Positions 22,468-32,876 of a DNA stretch of 64,000 nt are shown piece after piece. Position 1 is the first letter of the stretch. Every line of letters begins with the position of its first letter. A program made the translations under genes and the position numbers. Under the pieces are notes generated by a model. The model was not told the DNA's origin. It ran no database searches and worked only from the letters and a program-made list of their open reading frames with translations. The stretch is taken from positions 21,001 through 85,000 of the forward strand of contig CAJNDS010000365.1 of NCBI GenBank assembly GCA_905221605.1, written 5' to 3'. The stretch is from Symbiodinium natans. Lineage: Eukaryota > Sar > Dinophyceae > Suessiales > Symbiodiniaceae.

Positions 22468-22610
22468 CAGCCATGTAAGTCGACTCAGCTAACCTCGCGC
22501 AAGTCATGCAGCTGACATAATGTCCCATATACTTTCGGGAAAGTTAATTCAGCTGTGTGACTTGCACGAGTTAGCTGACTCAGTATGTCGACTTAAATGG
22601 TTTATAATTC
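22468..22610. mobile_element. Foldback element inserted in a satellite copy
   Basis: An extra 143 bases interrupt the satellite hairpin and are flanked by ACTTAT at 22462-22467 and 22611-22616. The other two satellite copies (about 20310-20345 and 20948-20990) lack the insert and so act as empty sites. The insert is itself a foldback: CCATGTAAGTCGAC near the left end pairs with the reverse complement of GTCGACTTAAATGG near the right end, and the AGTCAGCTAAC and GCAAGTCA blocks also pair. The ends are asymmetric by about ten bases. Confidence 0.75.
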
Positions 22611-22719
22611 ACTTATAAGTCCACTTAGTAAGCTTACGCTAGATGTGTTAAGCCGCCCTAACCACTTAGCAAACCGCATGATCTTCCAAGACCGTAAAAA
22701 ATCTAGCCCAGCTAGCGCG

Positions 22720-23500
22720 CCAGCGGACGCAAACAGCCAAGGCCGCGAAGCGCTGCGAGCATGCTGGCTTGCCTAGATGGGTGCGTCACTGAGTGAAGGG
22801 CAAACAGTACGACTAGCAGCGAAAAACATACCTCTGGCAGCTAGCAGGTCGCGACTGCTCTAGCTCGGAGCCGAGCTCGACAGCCGCAGCAAAAGAGTAT
22901 ACAGGAGTATACGTAATCGCGTGACTATGAGTTAGGTCCGAAGCCATGCAGACCGCCGCGCCACATGCTCAGCTTAACTCAAAAAGCGCGTGGCAAAAAA
23001 AACAAAATCTAACTGGTCGCCTCTGTCAGGAGCAGAAGCGACGCAAGAAAATTGACGGAGGTTGGTGCTCAGTGCTGCAGTGACAAGATCTTGTGAATAA
23101 AACAACGGTTTTTTTTGAAAGCCATCAGACTCCGTCTTTCTCACCTTGCCCCTCTCTGCCCGCTTTTTCCTTTCAAAAATCCAACGTGTTTGAGGCTGCG
23201 ACTGGCAGCCTCATTGCTCAGTTCTGCCCGGATCTTTGCAACTGTTGTGTATGACGTGCTAATTACCGTCTGCATTTATAGACATGGTGGCTGGCTAGCC
23301 TTGACGTTTAGCTTGAGTAGCTTGCTGCGGCCCAGGCATGACTCCAGCATCCTGAGCGTGGCAAAGCAGCAAGTGCGAAAAGTGCATGCTTTAAGCCCGA
23401 TTTACAAGGCCCTTGGTCTTCAACTACGATAACGGGCATATAAAAATATATGCAGATTGATGCTCAACCAAGAGCAGAAGCCAAATAATACACAAAGGTC
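22720..23500. other. Unique spacer between satellite and telomere-like region
   Basis: No repeat array. A 105-codon plus-strand ORF at 23115-23432 (Leu/Arg-rich, start MKAIRLRLSHLAPL) has no known motif, and I do not claim it as a gene. The change to TTTAGGG-dominated DNA is abrupt at about 23510. Confidence 0.4.
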
Positions 23501-23509
23501 CATGCCACT

Positions 23510-24225
23510 TAGGGGTTTAGGGTTTAGGGCTAGGGTTTAGGGTTTAGGGTTTAGGGTCTAGGGTCTAGTGTCTAGGGGTTTAGGGTTTAGGGTTGAGGGG
23601 TTGCGGGGTTGAGGGGTTGAGGGGTTGAGGGGTTGAGGGGTTGAGGGGTTGAGGGGTTTAGGGGTTTAGGGGTTTGGGTTGAGGGGTTGAGGGGTTGAGG
23701 GGTTTAGGGTTGAGGGGTTGAGGGGTTTAGGGTTGAGGGGTTGAGGGGTTCAGGGTTAGGGCTTTCGGGGTTTAGGGTTTATGGCTTTAGGGCTTTAGGG
23801 TTTAGGGGTTTTGGGTTTAGGGGTTTGGGAGTTTAGGGGTTGCGGGTTTAGGGTTGAAGCTTTGCTAAATTTTCTAAGGCGGCGCTTCCGGGGGTTCTAG
23901 GGGTTCATTCTAGGGGTTCTAGGGGTTTAGGGTTTAGGGCTAAGGTTTCGGGTTTCGGGTTTAGGGTCTATTAGGGTTTAGGGTTTAGGGTTTAGGGTTT
24001 AGGATGTAGGGTTTAGGGTCTAGGGTTAGGGTTGAGGGCTTGAGGGGCTGAGGGGTTGAGGGGTTGAGGGGTTTAGGGGTTCTAGGGGCTCTAGGGGTTC
24101 TAGGGGTTCTAGGGGTTCTAGGGCCTCTAGGGTTCTAGGGTTTAGGGTTTAGGGGTGTAGGGGTTTAGGGGTTCAGGGGTTAGGGTTTAGGGTTTAGGGT
24201 TGAAGCTTTTCCAAACTTCTCTAAA
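23510..24225. repeat. Long interstitial TTTAGGG-type array with variants
   Basis: About 700 bases of TTTAGGG mixed with TTGAGGGG, TTTAGGGG, TCTAGGGG and TTCTAGGGG units, briefly broken by GGCGGCGCTTCCGG near 23880. The variant units occur in blocks, which suggests local expansion by slippage. A short coding-like piece (KKKEAEQAKA) follows directly at about 24260. Confidence 0.9.
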
Positions 24226-24254
24226 CTGTCAACTCTTAAGCAGTCCCTGGCAGG

Positions 24255-26100
24255 AGGCCAAGAAAAAGGAGGCCGAGCAGGCAAAGGCGTGGCACACATT
24301 TCAGGGCTGCCGGAGTGGTTGTGGGTGAGGGTTTGGCGGTTCTAAATTTTGGGTCCTCGTTTGTGCCCTAAATCCTAAATCCAAAACCCTAAGCCCTCAG
24401 CCCTAAACCCTAAAGCCTTAACCCTTAACTGCAACAAGATGAGAAAGAAACCCAAACCCTGCCAAGGGGAAGGAGGCCAAATCGGCCAAGAAGCGGGGAA
24501 CTGACGCAGCGGAGGTGCCTTGCTCCAGGGTTCTTGGGGAGGAGGAGGGTTTAGGGTTTAGGGTTTAGGGTTTAGGGTTTAGGGTTTAGGGTTTAGGGTT
24601 TAGGGTTTAGGGTTTAGGGTTTAGGGTTTAGGTTTTAGGGTTTAGGGTTTAGGGTTTAAGCTTTAGATTCTGAGTTCCCATGTCAGGGTGTGTTGCAAGC
24701 GATATGTCAACAAGCTGACTTACACTCAACCGGTGCTGGCTCAGCAAGCCTACCCTAACTTGGTAGCTCAGTGATGCCCTTGTCCCTTTTGTGGTTGAAG
24801 GTTCCCTGAAATGAAGTAACCAACCCGAAAAAATAGGGATTGAGTTTAGGTTTAGGGTTTAGGGTGCTAAACCTTAACCCCCCCCCCCCGCCGGTTCAGC
24901 TTGCCACAAGCACAGAAGCATGGACAGGAGGAGACGCCCGTGCCGGTCGCCGGTGACAAAGACAAAGCAGGCATGTTTGAGAGCCTTTAACCCTAAACCC
25001 CAAACCCTAAACCCTAAACCCTAATCCCTAATCCCTAAACCCTATAGGGCCTTTAGGGTTTAGGGTCTAGGGTTTCGAGTTGGGGCATAGGGATGCATGA
25101 CGATTTTATAGGGTTCCGGCAGAAGCCGCACTGCCCAAAGAACCCATCCGATTCACCCTAAACCCTAGCCCTAAACCCGAAACCCTAAACCCTAGCCCTA
25201 AACCCTAAACCCTAAACCCTAATCCCTAAACCCCTCAGTTTAAGGTGGCAGAGCGATCTGGGGATGAGCACATGTTTTGCTTCCTTCGAGTGCCTGTGCG
25301 CAGTCCTGCGCTGCTGCAGGAGCCAAGGGAGGCCGCAAGAAGAAGGCGGGGTTTAGGGTTTAGGGTTTGGGGTTTAGGGTTTAGGGTTTGGGGTTTAGGG
25401 TTTAGGTTTTGGGGTTTGGGGTTTATGTGGGGTTTAGGGTTCAGGGTTCAGGCTGCTAAGGCCAGGGCCGAGCTTTGGAATTTTAGGGGTTGAGGCTTGG
25501 ATGCAACCTGCAAATCCACAACCGCAAACCCACCACCACCCCCCCCCCCCCCCCCATTCTAGGACCCAGACGAATATAAGGGTCGGAATAGTTACCAATA
25601 GTATTCCCTTATGGTCCCTGTATACTTATACTACAATAAGCCCCGGAAAACCCTATTCCAAAGTTTTTGAGGCCCGAAAGTAGGCCCTTCTTCCCCTTTG
25701 TTTCGGGTTGAGGTTCACTAATCAGCCCCCTTCAAACTCTAAACCCTAAACCCTAAACCCTAAACCCTAAACCCTAAACCCTTTTTGCCATCCCTAGGTC
25801 GCTCTTGGGACGAGTATCGTAGACGGATTTTTGTGGGAGCCTTATAAGCTCTCACACTGACCTTGAAAGGTCACCCGTAAATTGCTGTAAAACCCTATAT
25901 TTGAACCCTCTAAACCCTATAGTGAAACCCTGTAATCACCCTGTTTTCTTGGAGTAAATCCCTAATTGAACCCTAAACCCTATAGTTAAACTATGTAAAC
26001 ACCCTATTTTTGCGTAATTACCTGGAGTCAAGGACCGCTCTCCTAGCGAAAAGCCGGATGAGAAAGCCGAAGCCGGTGATTCCGAGTCTTGGTGTGTGGT
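24255..26100 (+). CDS. Probable upstream exons of the acidic Nopp140-like gene
   Basis: Short coding-like pieces lie between TTTAGGG or CCCTAAA blocks: KKKEAEQAKAW (about 24260-24300), GKEAKSAKKRGTDAAEV (about 24465-24515), HGQEETPVPVAGDKDKAGMF (about 24915-24980), AKGGRKKKA (about 25322-25350), KARAELWNF (about 25458-25485) and DRSPSEKPDEKAEAGDSES (about 26033-26085). All are Lys/Glu/Ala-rich like the exons at 26.4-27.6 kb. Exon borders are not resolved and some pieces may not be used. Confidence 0.4.
24548..24660. repeat. Pure TTTAGGG array
   Basis: About 15 tandem TTTAGGG units with one imperfect unit near the 3' end. It follows a coding-like stretch ending GGGGAGGAGGA. Confidence 0.95.
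24757..24840 (+). mobile_element. Degenerate introner of the CTTGGTAGCCCAG family
   Basis: Starts ACTTGGTAGCTCAGTGATGCCC and contains GGTTGAAGGTTCCCT and a CCAACCCG segment, matching the body of the copies at 54945 and 42277. The right terminus is not recognisable, so this copy is truncated or diverged. Confidence 0.5.
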
Positions 26101-26442
26101 TTGGGGTTTAGGGTTTAGGGGGTTAGAGGTTTAGGTGTTTAGAGGTTTAGGGGTTTAGGGGTTTAGGGTTTAGGGTTTAGGGGTTTAGCGCTTAGGGTGG
26201 TTTTGGGGTTTCTATAGTCTTTTCAGTTTTTTGTCATATGGGGGTTTCCGAAATAAGGGGTGCTTCCTCAGCACACCCCTCATACGGTCGATTCACCCAC
26301 TCTAGCCCTGATCCCTAACCCGGGGCTTCCTTATGCTTGCTGTAAGGTTTGGGAGGCTCGCGGATCTACCCTGTCTAGCCCCCTAAACCCTAAGCCCTGA
26401 ACCCTGAACCCTAAAACCCTACAGGTAAGGCAGAAGCTGCCT

Positions 26443-27299
26443 GCGTAAGTTCTTCCCACCAGCGGCCAAGGAGGATGATGGCCAGGAGGAGGAGGAGCAG
26501 CCGAATCTGGCCTCAGACAGTGAGAATGAGAAGAAGAAGGCGGTTAGGGTTTAGGGCTTAGGGCTTAGGGCTTCGGGCTTGGGGCTTAGGGCTTGGGGCT
26601 TCGGGCTTAGGGCTTAGGGTTCCCCTAGCAGGCGGTTAGGGTTTAGGGCTTAAGCCAGCGGAGGCCGCGGACGCAGAGTCCCAAGAGGAGCCCGCCAAGG
26701 AAGAGGACGCCGAAGAGGAGGAGGCGGAAGTGGAAGCTAAGGCAGACTCTGACAGCGAGGAGAAGGAGGAGGCAGAAGCTAAGGCGGATTCTGACAGCGA
26801 CGAGAAGGAGGAGGCTGAAGCCAAGGCGGATTCTGACAGTGACGAGAAGGAGGAGGCAGAAGCCAAAGCAGATTCCGACAGCGACGAGAAGGAGGAGGCT
26901 GAAGCCAAAGCAGATTCTGACAGCGACGACAAGGAGGGAGAAGCCGAGGCGAAAGCAGACGACTCAGACAGCGATGAGAAAGCGGAGGAGAAGGAGGCGA
27001 AGAAGGACGACTCAGACAGCGACGAGAAGGCCGAGGAGAAAGAGGCCAAGGATGACGACTCAGACTCCTAGTAAAAGAGAAGGTGACCTTTAACCTTTTT
27101 TGGGGTAATATCATCCCCTGATAATCCCAAAGTTCCCCCAGGTTACTGGACAACTGAGGACAGTGATGCCAAGGAGGAAAAGGAGGAGGCAAAGGAGGAT
27201 TCCGACAGTTCAGAGAAGCGAGCCGAGGAGGCCCCCGAGGAGGAGGAGTCCAACAGCGAGGAGAAGCAGAAGAAGGACACGGATCATCGTTCAACACAA
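26443..27299 (+). CDS. Acidic Ser/Asp/Lys/Glu repeat protein, Nopp140/SRP40-like
   Basis: Exon one (about 26443-26540) encodes FFPPAAKEDDGQEEEEQPN then SDSENEKKKA. After an array intron, 26659-27062 encodes about seven copies of a 15-16 residue unit of the form EAEAKADSDSDEKEE, then variants with DDSDSDEKAEEKEAK. After a 96-bp intron (27063-27158), about 27159-27285 encodes DSDAKEEKEEAKEDSDSSEK and more acidic sequence. Alternating Ser-Asp/Glu clusters and Lys/Ala spacers are typical of Nopp140/SRP40 nucleolar chaperones phosphorylated by casein kinase 2. That assignment is by composition only; other acidic nuclear proteins are possible. Confidence 0.6.
26541..26658 (+). repeat. Telomere-like array intron with duplicated border
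   Basis: A (TTTAGGG/GGGCTTA) array separates two exons of the acidic protein. A 23-base direct repeat starting AGGCGGTTAGGG lies at 26538-26560 and 26630-26652. GCGG also recurs at 26540 and 26658, so excision of 118 bases joins EKKKA to EAADAES in frame. The 5' border depends on the alignment within the repeat. Confidence 0.6.
27063..27158 (+). mobile_element. Introner, 96 bp, GA-AG, family with TTACTGGACAACTGAG end
   Basis: Starts GACTCCTAGTAAAAG and ends GGACAACTGAG. GAC is duplicated at 27063-27065 and 27159-27161. Excision joins DDDSDS to DAKEEKEE in frame. Internally GGTGACCTTTAACC pairs loosely with the GGTTACTGG end. A second member lies at about 33188-33280, sharing CCTTTAACCTTTTT and TACTGGACAACTGAG. 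The intron therefore belongs to a dispersed family. Confidence 0.75.
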
Positions 27300-27446
27300 G
27301 GGCTTGGGGTTTAGGGTTTAGGGTTTGGGGTTTGGGGTTTAGGGTTTAGGGCTTAGGGCTTAGGGTTTAGGGTTTGTTCTTTGTTGCTGGTGCATACTTG
27401 GGACGCCACAAGGAGCAGTAGTCTTCATCTTCATACTACAGTCCCC

Positions 27447-27625
27447 GCAATGGCCCAGGAATCTGACAGCAGCGCGGAGGAGTCGCCCGTTGCACGCAAG
27501 AAGTCCGATTCGGAGAGCGAGGAGAAGCGGGCACGAAAGAAGAGGCGGACGAACCGCAGAAAGGATTCCTCGGAGGAATCCTCTTCTGCACAGAAGGCCA
27601 AGACTAGGAGAAGAAAGGACCGGCA
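27447..27625 (+). CDS. Ser/Lys/Arg-rich exon, probably same acidic protein
   Basis: The frame reads MAQESDSSAEESPVARKKSD, then SESEEKRARKKRRTNRRKDS and SEESSSAQKAKTRRRKD. It alternates acidic-serine clusters with basic blocks, as expected for the Nopp140-like gene just upstream or a close neighbour. The frame closes at 27647. The first Met may be internal, because an AG acceptor (CTACAG) lies just upstream at about 27441. Confidence 0.5.
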
Positions 27626-28119
27626 ATCCCTCATGATCCCCACTTGAAGCTTTATAGGGAGGACAGGGAAGTAGGCCTGCTGGCTGCAAGTAAAGCTTGC
27701 AACTTGAAAAGGCAACCCTAAGCCCTAAGCCCTAAGCCCTAAGCCCTAAGCCCTAAGGCCTCAGGCCTCAGGCCTCAGGCCTCAGGCCTAAGGCCTAAGG
27801 CCTAAGGCCCTAAACCCTGAATAACCCTAAACCCTAAACCCTAAACCCTAAGCCCCACCGCACGGCTCTGTAGGAACACAGAAGAAGCGCGAGCAAGCGA
27901 CGGCGCAGGCGGGAGTGACCCACATGGGGCCAAGAGCCGACATATTTTCTTCTGGAGTTTAGGGTTGGGGGCCTTCATGGGTTTAGGGTTTAGGGTTTGG
28001 GGTTTAGGGTTTAGGGTTTAGGGTGTTCATGGGTTTTGCGTATTTAGGGGTGGGTTTAGGGTATTTTTCGGGAGGATAGCAGGATATTTACGAGTTGTTG
28101 TTTGTGTTGGGGCACAGGG

Positions 28120-28258
28120 CTTGGTTAGGGTTCAGGGTTCAGGGTTCAGGGTTCAGGGTTCAGGGTTCAGGGTTCAGGGTTCAGGGTTCAGGGTTCAGGG
28201 TTTAGGGTTTAGGGTTTAGGGTTTAGGGTTTAGGGTTTAGGGTTTAGGGTTTAGGGTG
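28120..28258. repeat. Homogenised GGTTCAG / GGTTTAG array
   Basis: Ten to eleven tandem GGGTTCA units followed by eight GGGTTTA units. The sharp switch between the variants shows block-wise expansion. Confidence 0.9.
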
Positions 28259-28766
28259 CAGAGCCTTAAACACAGCGTTTTTGGAGAAGAGGGGGCACCT
28301 GACATGGAACTACAGCAAAGACTCCTCATACTAAGGCTTAAAAGTGGCCCATGTATATACGGAGTTGTCTAGGGCTCCGCTTTTTAATTGAGCCTGCGAT
28401 TCGGTAGGGAACCAGCATGGCAGCCCTACTACTTTTTGCTTCAGAATCCCCAAGAATTAGAAAAAAAAGTAATAACCCCTACATTACCCTTATAAGGAAG
28501 ACTTTTTGTCAAATAAATTGGGGGGGGGGGGGAGGGGTGAGGGGTCCTAAGCAAATCATAGCCCTAGTGTAGGGCTTCTCCCGTATTCTGGGAGGCAAGC
28601 CGAAAATCCTAAGCGGCGCACCTTCCCCTTAACTCCTTGGAAGACTTGCAGCTGCACCCCCTTACAGGGGCTTAGGCTTTAGGGTTAGGGTTAGGGTTTA
28701 GGGTTTAGGGTTCAGGGTTTTTAGGGTTTAGGGTTCAGGGTTTAGGGTTTAGGGTTCAGTAACCCC

Positions 28767-29040
28767 TCATACTGGAACCGTATTGCCACCCAGCAGACGA
28801 GACGAACTGGGCTTAGGGTGCACGGTGCAGTTCAAAGACTTAGGGTCCCCAGCAATCCCATCCATCAATGCCGTGGGGATTCGGGGGGGGGGGGGGGGGT
28901 TCCCGCACCCCAAACAAGAGCTTCCTAGGTTACTCGGGAACCCAGGCACGCTTCAAACTGTTGATGCCCAAAACGACATTCCATGCCTGACATGCTGGAC
29001 ACCATCGGGCCTTTTGGGCCGCAACCCCCGTAGGGTTTAG
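28767..29040 (+). CDS. Possible exon(s) before a repeat-flanked array
   Basis: One frame ending near 29020 reads MPDMLDTIGPFGPQ. CCGCAAC occurs at 29019-29025 and 29121-29127, on either side of the array 29030-29118. Excision of 102 bases would continue the frame into LRIRTLQTPKA and a stop. A poly-G run near 28880 lies upstream. No family is recognised and the call is weak. Confidence 0.3.
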
Positions 29041-29193
29041 GGTTTAGGGTTTAAGGGTGTAAGGGTTTAAGGGTTTAAGGGTTTAAGGGTTTAAGGGTTT
29101 AAGGGTTTAAGGTTTAACACCCGCAACTCCGAATCCGCACGCTGCAAACCCCGAAAGCCTAAAAGCACTCGTCCTAGCCGGCTCAACTTTATC

Positions 29194-29301
29194 CCAAAGG
29201 GTCCATGTACCTATATAGTATATACTTGGGCCTTAAAGGGGTTCCCATATAGTAGCTTTAGGGCCCACGTATATACTATATGGGTACATGGACCCTTTGG
29301 G
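29194..29301. mobile_element. Long near-perfect hairpin element, 108 bp
   Basis: The left arm starts CCCAAAGGGTCCATGTACC and the right arm ends GGTACATGGACCCTTTGGG. The arms stay paired for about 40 bases through ATATAGTATATAC. The loop is about 25 bases. No coding content. It resembles the other hairpin elements here but shares no sequence with them. Confidence 0.75.
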
Positions 29302-29746
29302 TATCAACAGCAAGAGTCCTCATCGCAATGATGATGGCTACCGTTCCTGCCGCTGGTACTTAAATTTCTTCAGTTGTGTCAGAACTTCAATCATCAAAAA
29401 AACATCGGCTGAGAAATTTTATGAAGCTCATGACTAGTCATACGAAGTGGTTATGATCGTGATTGCTGAAGAACATGGCAGCTACTGCTCCTGTTGTTAA
29501 TCCTTATCATCGTACGAACTGTTATCATTTTTGGTCGTATTGTCTATGCTTTTTGGGCATTTCCGAGAATAGGGGCACCCCTTTGGTGGGCTTCCTCAAA
29601 TAAGGATTAGAGCATTTTGGGGCATATTGCCCTATCCCCTAACCCCCAAACCCCCTAACTCCTAGACCCTAGACCCTAGACCCTAAACCCTAAACCCTAA
29701 ACCCTAAACCCTTCTTTGGGGAAAATGCCCATGTTACCACTGGCAA

Positions 29747-29828
29747 CGCCGCAGCTCCAGCCAGGAGCGGGCGTCGGTCACGACACCGCCGCAGCCGCAG
29801 TCGCTCGCGACGGCGGCGCTCCGAGGTG
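29747..29828 (+). CDS. RS-rich exon, SR-protein-like
   Basis: One frame reads AAAPARSGRRSRHRRSRSRS followed by RRRRSE, and then meets GTGCGGTTG, a possible donor. Arg-Ser repeats are typical of splicing factors of the SR family. No RRM is visible nearby, so only this fragment can be supported. Confidence 0.5.
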
Positions 29829-29945
29829 CGGTTGTGTGTGATTGTGAGTGTGGTTTAGGGTTCAGGGTTTAGGGTTTAGCGTTTAGGGTTTAGGGTTCAG
29901 GGTTTAGGGTTTAGGGTTTAGGGCGTGTGTGTGTGTGTGTGAGAG

Positions 29946-30078
29946 AGATTGTGAGTGTCTAGGATGCCCAGTAGTACCCTTATTCCCTTTTTTGGGGGGT
30001 TTAGGTTCCCTTATAAACCCCTTTAAGCAAACAAAGGGCACCCTTTTTAAGCCTTGGTTACTGGGCAGCCTAGGTGTG
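29946..30078. mobile_element. Introner-like hairpin, CTAGGATGCCCAGTAGTACCC type
   Basis: Starts GTCTAGGATGCCCAGTAG and ends TACTGGGCAGCCTAGGTG, terminal inverted repeats of about 13 bases. The inside carries CCCTTATTCCC, GGTTTAGGTTCCCTTATAAA and AAGGGCACCC, as in the copy at 53078. It belongs to a subfamily of the CTTGGTAGCCCAG introners. Confidence 0.65.
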
Positions 30079-30985
30079 GTTTAGGGTTCAGGGTCCAAGG
30101 TTCAGGGTTTAGGGTTTAGGGTTTAGGGTTTAGGGTGTGTGTGTGTGTGAGTGAGTGAGTGAGTGAGTGAGTGTGTGTGTGTGTGTGTTGTTTATGGTTT
30201 CAGGGTTTAGGGAAGGGGGGAGGAGGAGTTTAGGGGGGAAGGGGGGTTCGGGGTTCAGGGTGTTTAGGGCTTTCAGTGTTTTTTTGGGGTCAGGTTGGGG
30301 TTGATTTGGGTTTGATGGTGGTGTTTGGCATGGGTTACTCCGGACCTGTAGAGGTTTTAGTGGTTTAAGGGGCGCAGGTGGTTTTGGGGTTCAAGAGATC
30401 CAAGGTTTTGATGGAATTGGTGGGTTTTGACATTGCTTGTTTGTGGCTTGAGTTGAGGGATTCGACATTAGGGTCTCATGTAGCGCGGGCTTCGGGTAAT
30501 TCAGTTTAGGGTAAACCCTAAACCCTAAACCCTAAACCCTAAACCCTAAACCCTAAACCCTAAACCCTAGCCCCTAACCCCTAAACCATTTGGGGTCTAT
30601 GTTATGTAGGCCGTGAGCTTGGGGCTTAGGATTTCGCAGGGTCAGACCATCCTCAATAGGCCCAAAGGGCATCTTCGTTCAGTGCTTTGTCAGGGGATGT
30701 CACCAGGTTTAGGGTTTAGGGTTTAGGGTTTAGGGTTTAGGGTTTAGGGTTTAGGGTTTAGGGTTTAGGGTTTAGGGTTAGGGGCCAGGCCATCCCTGAA
30801 GCACAGTTCTCTGAACTCGGCAGCCACAGCAGCCCTTGATTTGCACACGATTCTGAGAAAGACGACTCTGTTTTGCAGAGGCAACAGAAAGAGCAACAGC
30901 CAGGTCGCTATTCTTGGGTAACCGTAGAGACAGAGTTCTTCAAGCGACAGAGAGTTAGACCACATAACATACCAACAGAAACCGC

Positions 30986-31115
30986 ATGCCAGCTGGTGAG
31001 CAGCTAGCTACCGACCCAGCTGCAGACGCCATGGAGCAAGCACAGATGCTTGATGCTCGAAACTCTGCAGAAGCTGGCGCAACCAATGCGCCGCAGGACC
31101 AGCAGAGCCTAGGAG
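30986..31115 (+). CDS. Ala/Gln-rich exon of unknown gene
   Basis: The frame reads MPAGEQLATDPAADAMEQAQ then MLDARNSAEAGATNAPQDQQ, a plausible low-complexity N-terminus or linker. The frame loses coding character near 31115. No homologue is recognised. Confidence 0.35.
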
Positions 31116-31245
31116 TTATACTACCTATTCTTCTACGGTTTATGTTAGTGTTATGTATTACTCGTCAGCAAGTCCGAGCAAGTATTCATTACGGCTGGAT
31201 ATCCCTGACAACTTTTCGCTTCCCCCTCCAGCATACACTGTGTCC

Positions 31246-31345
31246 CTGGGGATGTTCCCCCTTATACCAACAGTCCGAAGTAGGGATTATAGTACCCCGA
31301 TTACAATCCCCATTAGGGCTGTTAGTATAAGAGGGAACATCCCAA
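31246..31345. mobile_element. Hairpin element, GGGATGTTCCCCCTTATA family, copy 1
   Basis: The terminal inverted repeats are GGGGATGTTCCCCCTTATAC and its complement near AGAGGGAACATCCC. Inner arms CAACAGTCC and GGGCTGTTAG pair. Same family as 34158, 37948, 56551 and 59341. Confidence 0.8.
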
Positions 31346-31394
31346 TGCATCCCCGTTCAAAACCCTGAATTCTGAACCGCAGGAGTTGAAAAAG

Positions 31395-31433
31395 CCGTCG
31401 GATGTCCCTCTGGAGGAGATCGTCTGGTAGCGG
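31395..31433 (+). CDS. Small exon ELKKPSDVPLEEIVW
   Basis: It is bordered by CCGCAG on the left and a GTAGCG donor-like site on the right. The peptide looks coding but is too short to assign. It may join the 31.7 kb exon. Confidence 0.3.
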
Positions 31434-31678
31434 CCACCTCCTTCTGCCCAATTCTGGCTTGCTTAGGGCTTCAGAGGCTTTTGGGCCTTTGGGGGTGTTT
31501 GGGGAGGTTACTACAACATGTCAAGTGAGAGGAGCCCGACGACGATGTGGAGGGCATACCCCTCTGGCTGCACGCTCCCTGCCGCAACGGAGCATTGCAG
31601 ACCTAACGCATGCTGTGTTCTACAGGACATCATGCTTGACTCAAATGGCCCTAAGCCCTAAATCCGAAACGCACTTCG

Positions 31679-31888
31679 GTGAGCTCCGCGCATGATGGTC
31701 CTTTCTTGGAGGTCCCCAACCACAAGGGCCCATTGGGGGTTACCGAAAAACTGGGACCCTACTTTAAAGGAACCGACCGTTCAGCATCCCCGGTCGGCCT
31801 CCAGGTGTACGACTTGAACGAGACGACGGGCTATCTCAATGACTACGGCCTGAAAAATGCCAGGGCCCCCAGCTTCTTTCAGCTTTGA
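31679..31888 (+). CDS. Terminal exon of an unknown protein
   Basis: The frame reads HDGPFLEVPNHKGPLGV, TEKLGPYFKGTDRSASPVGL, QVYDLNETTGYLNDYGLKNA and RAPSFFQL before a TGA. The composition is that of a globular protein, unlike the repeat-derived ORFs around it. I do not recognise the family. Confidence 0.45.
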   Translation: MSSAHDGPFLEVPNHKGPLGVTEKLGPYFKGTDRSASPVGLQVYDLNETTGYLNDYGLKNARAPSFFQL

Positions 31889-32836
31889 ATTCCATGGACA
31901 CCACGACAACTTGCACCTTGTAGATATGAATGATCTAAGGCTATAAGGGCCCCTAAACCCTAAGCAGTAATATAGGGGCCTTGATAATCATAATAGGGTT
32001 TCGGGGGCTATTGTCGTATAATAGTTATAAGGGGACCACAAGGGAATACGATTGGTAATTGCTCCGACCCCTACATCAGACTCTAAACCCTAAACCCTAA
32101 AGTAGTGTCTTTGGTGGCAGACACGAAAAATTCAGGGTCCATGGGGACTCGAAGACACTTCGCGACTTCGTGTCTGAGGATGTTTCCGGGTGTAGGCCGT
32201 TTCGGATGCTTGGTGGGGGGGGGGGGGGGGGGGCGTCGGCTTAGATCCAAGTCATGGTGTTTTCATGGCCCAAGTCATGGGGTTTTCATGGGTTCGTTGA
32301 ACCTTAAGCTTCAACCCTGACCTGAAACCGTAAACCCAACCTACAAAAAGGGTCCATTGTTTTGATCAACCCTTCAGGTAGGGATCATGTGAGCGTCGGG
32401 TTGGAGGCCCCTCATGGGTCGTGCAGGGCAAGAGGTATTCGTCTTAATTGGCACATCGTTGAAGTTTCAACATGGCGGGTGGGTGTGGGGAAGGGGGGTT
32501 AGGGAGTTTAGGGATTAGTTAAGGGGTTACATGTTTGTGTAGCAAGGAATTTGAAACATTCTTTGGGCTGTTGGGCAACCTAGACCCAAGTAAAGCTGGT
32601 GTTTGTTGTCGTTTATGAAACATTGGGCATCACAGTCTGCAGGAGGAAGGGTTTAACCCTGTTCATCCCCTGGCTGTTGGAGAAGTAGACCATTCTTCGT
32701 CTTGGAAGTCGATGCTATGCCGACCCGCACGTTAACAAAGGATTGGGTTTTGGTTTGGGGGTTTAGGGTTTAGGGTTCAGGTGCTGGGGCACTTCTGAGA
32801 CGCTTGCAACTTATGACTTTCGCTTAGAACTTATAG

Positions 32837-32876
32837 CTTGGGATGTTCCCCCCCCTATACTAGCAGGAACATCCTA
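32837..32876. mobile_element. Deleted copy of the GGGATGTTCCCCC hairpin family
   Basis: Only the two termini remain (TTGGGATGTTCCCCC and GGAACATCCTA), separated by about a dozen bases, as if the hairpin interior had been lost. Confidence 0.5.

Larger units (their letters stand above)
18960..22720. repeat. Nested satellite region
   Basis: A composite of related repeats. A 662-base higher-order unit is anchored by GTGTATGTCAAATGAGCA at about 20138, 20800 and 22279. The inner block around AGCATTAGGCTC recurs at about 19986, 20647, 21285, 21566, 21847 and 22127. Degenerate older copies (CTTGGCGCGTGG) occur at 19257 and 19442. Each unit carries two small palindromes (CTTCAGGCATCGCCTGAAG and a TTCAGGTAC...CTGAA form) and, in the long units, an imperfect inverted repeat around ACTGATAAGTGACTTATAAG. 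ORFs over the region repeat from copy to copy and look non-coding. Confidence 0.85.
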
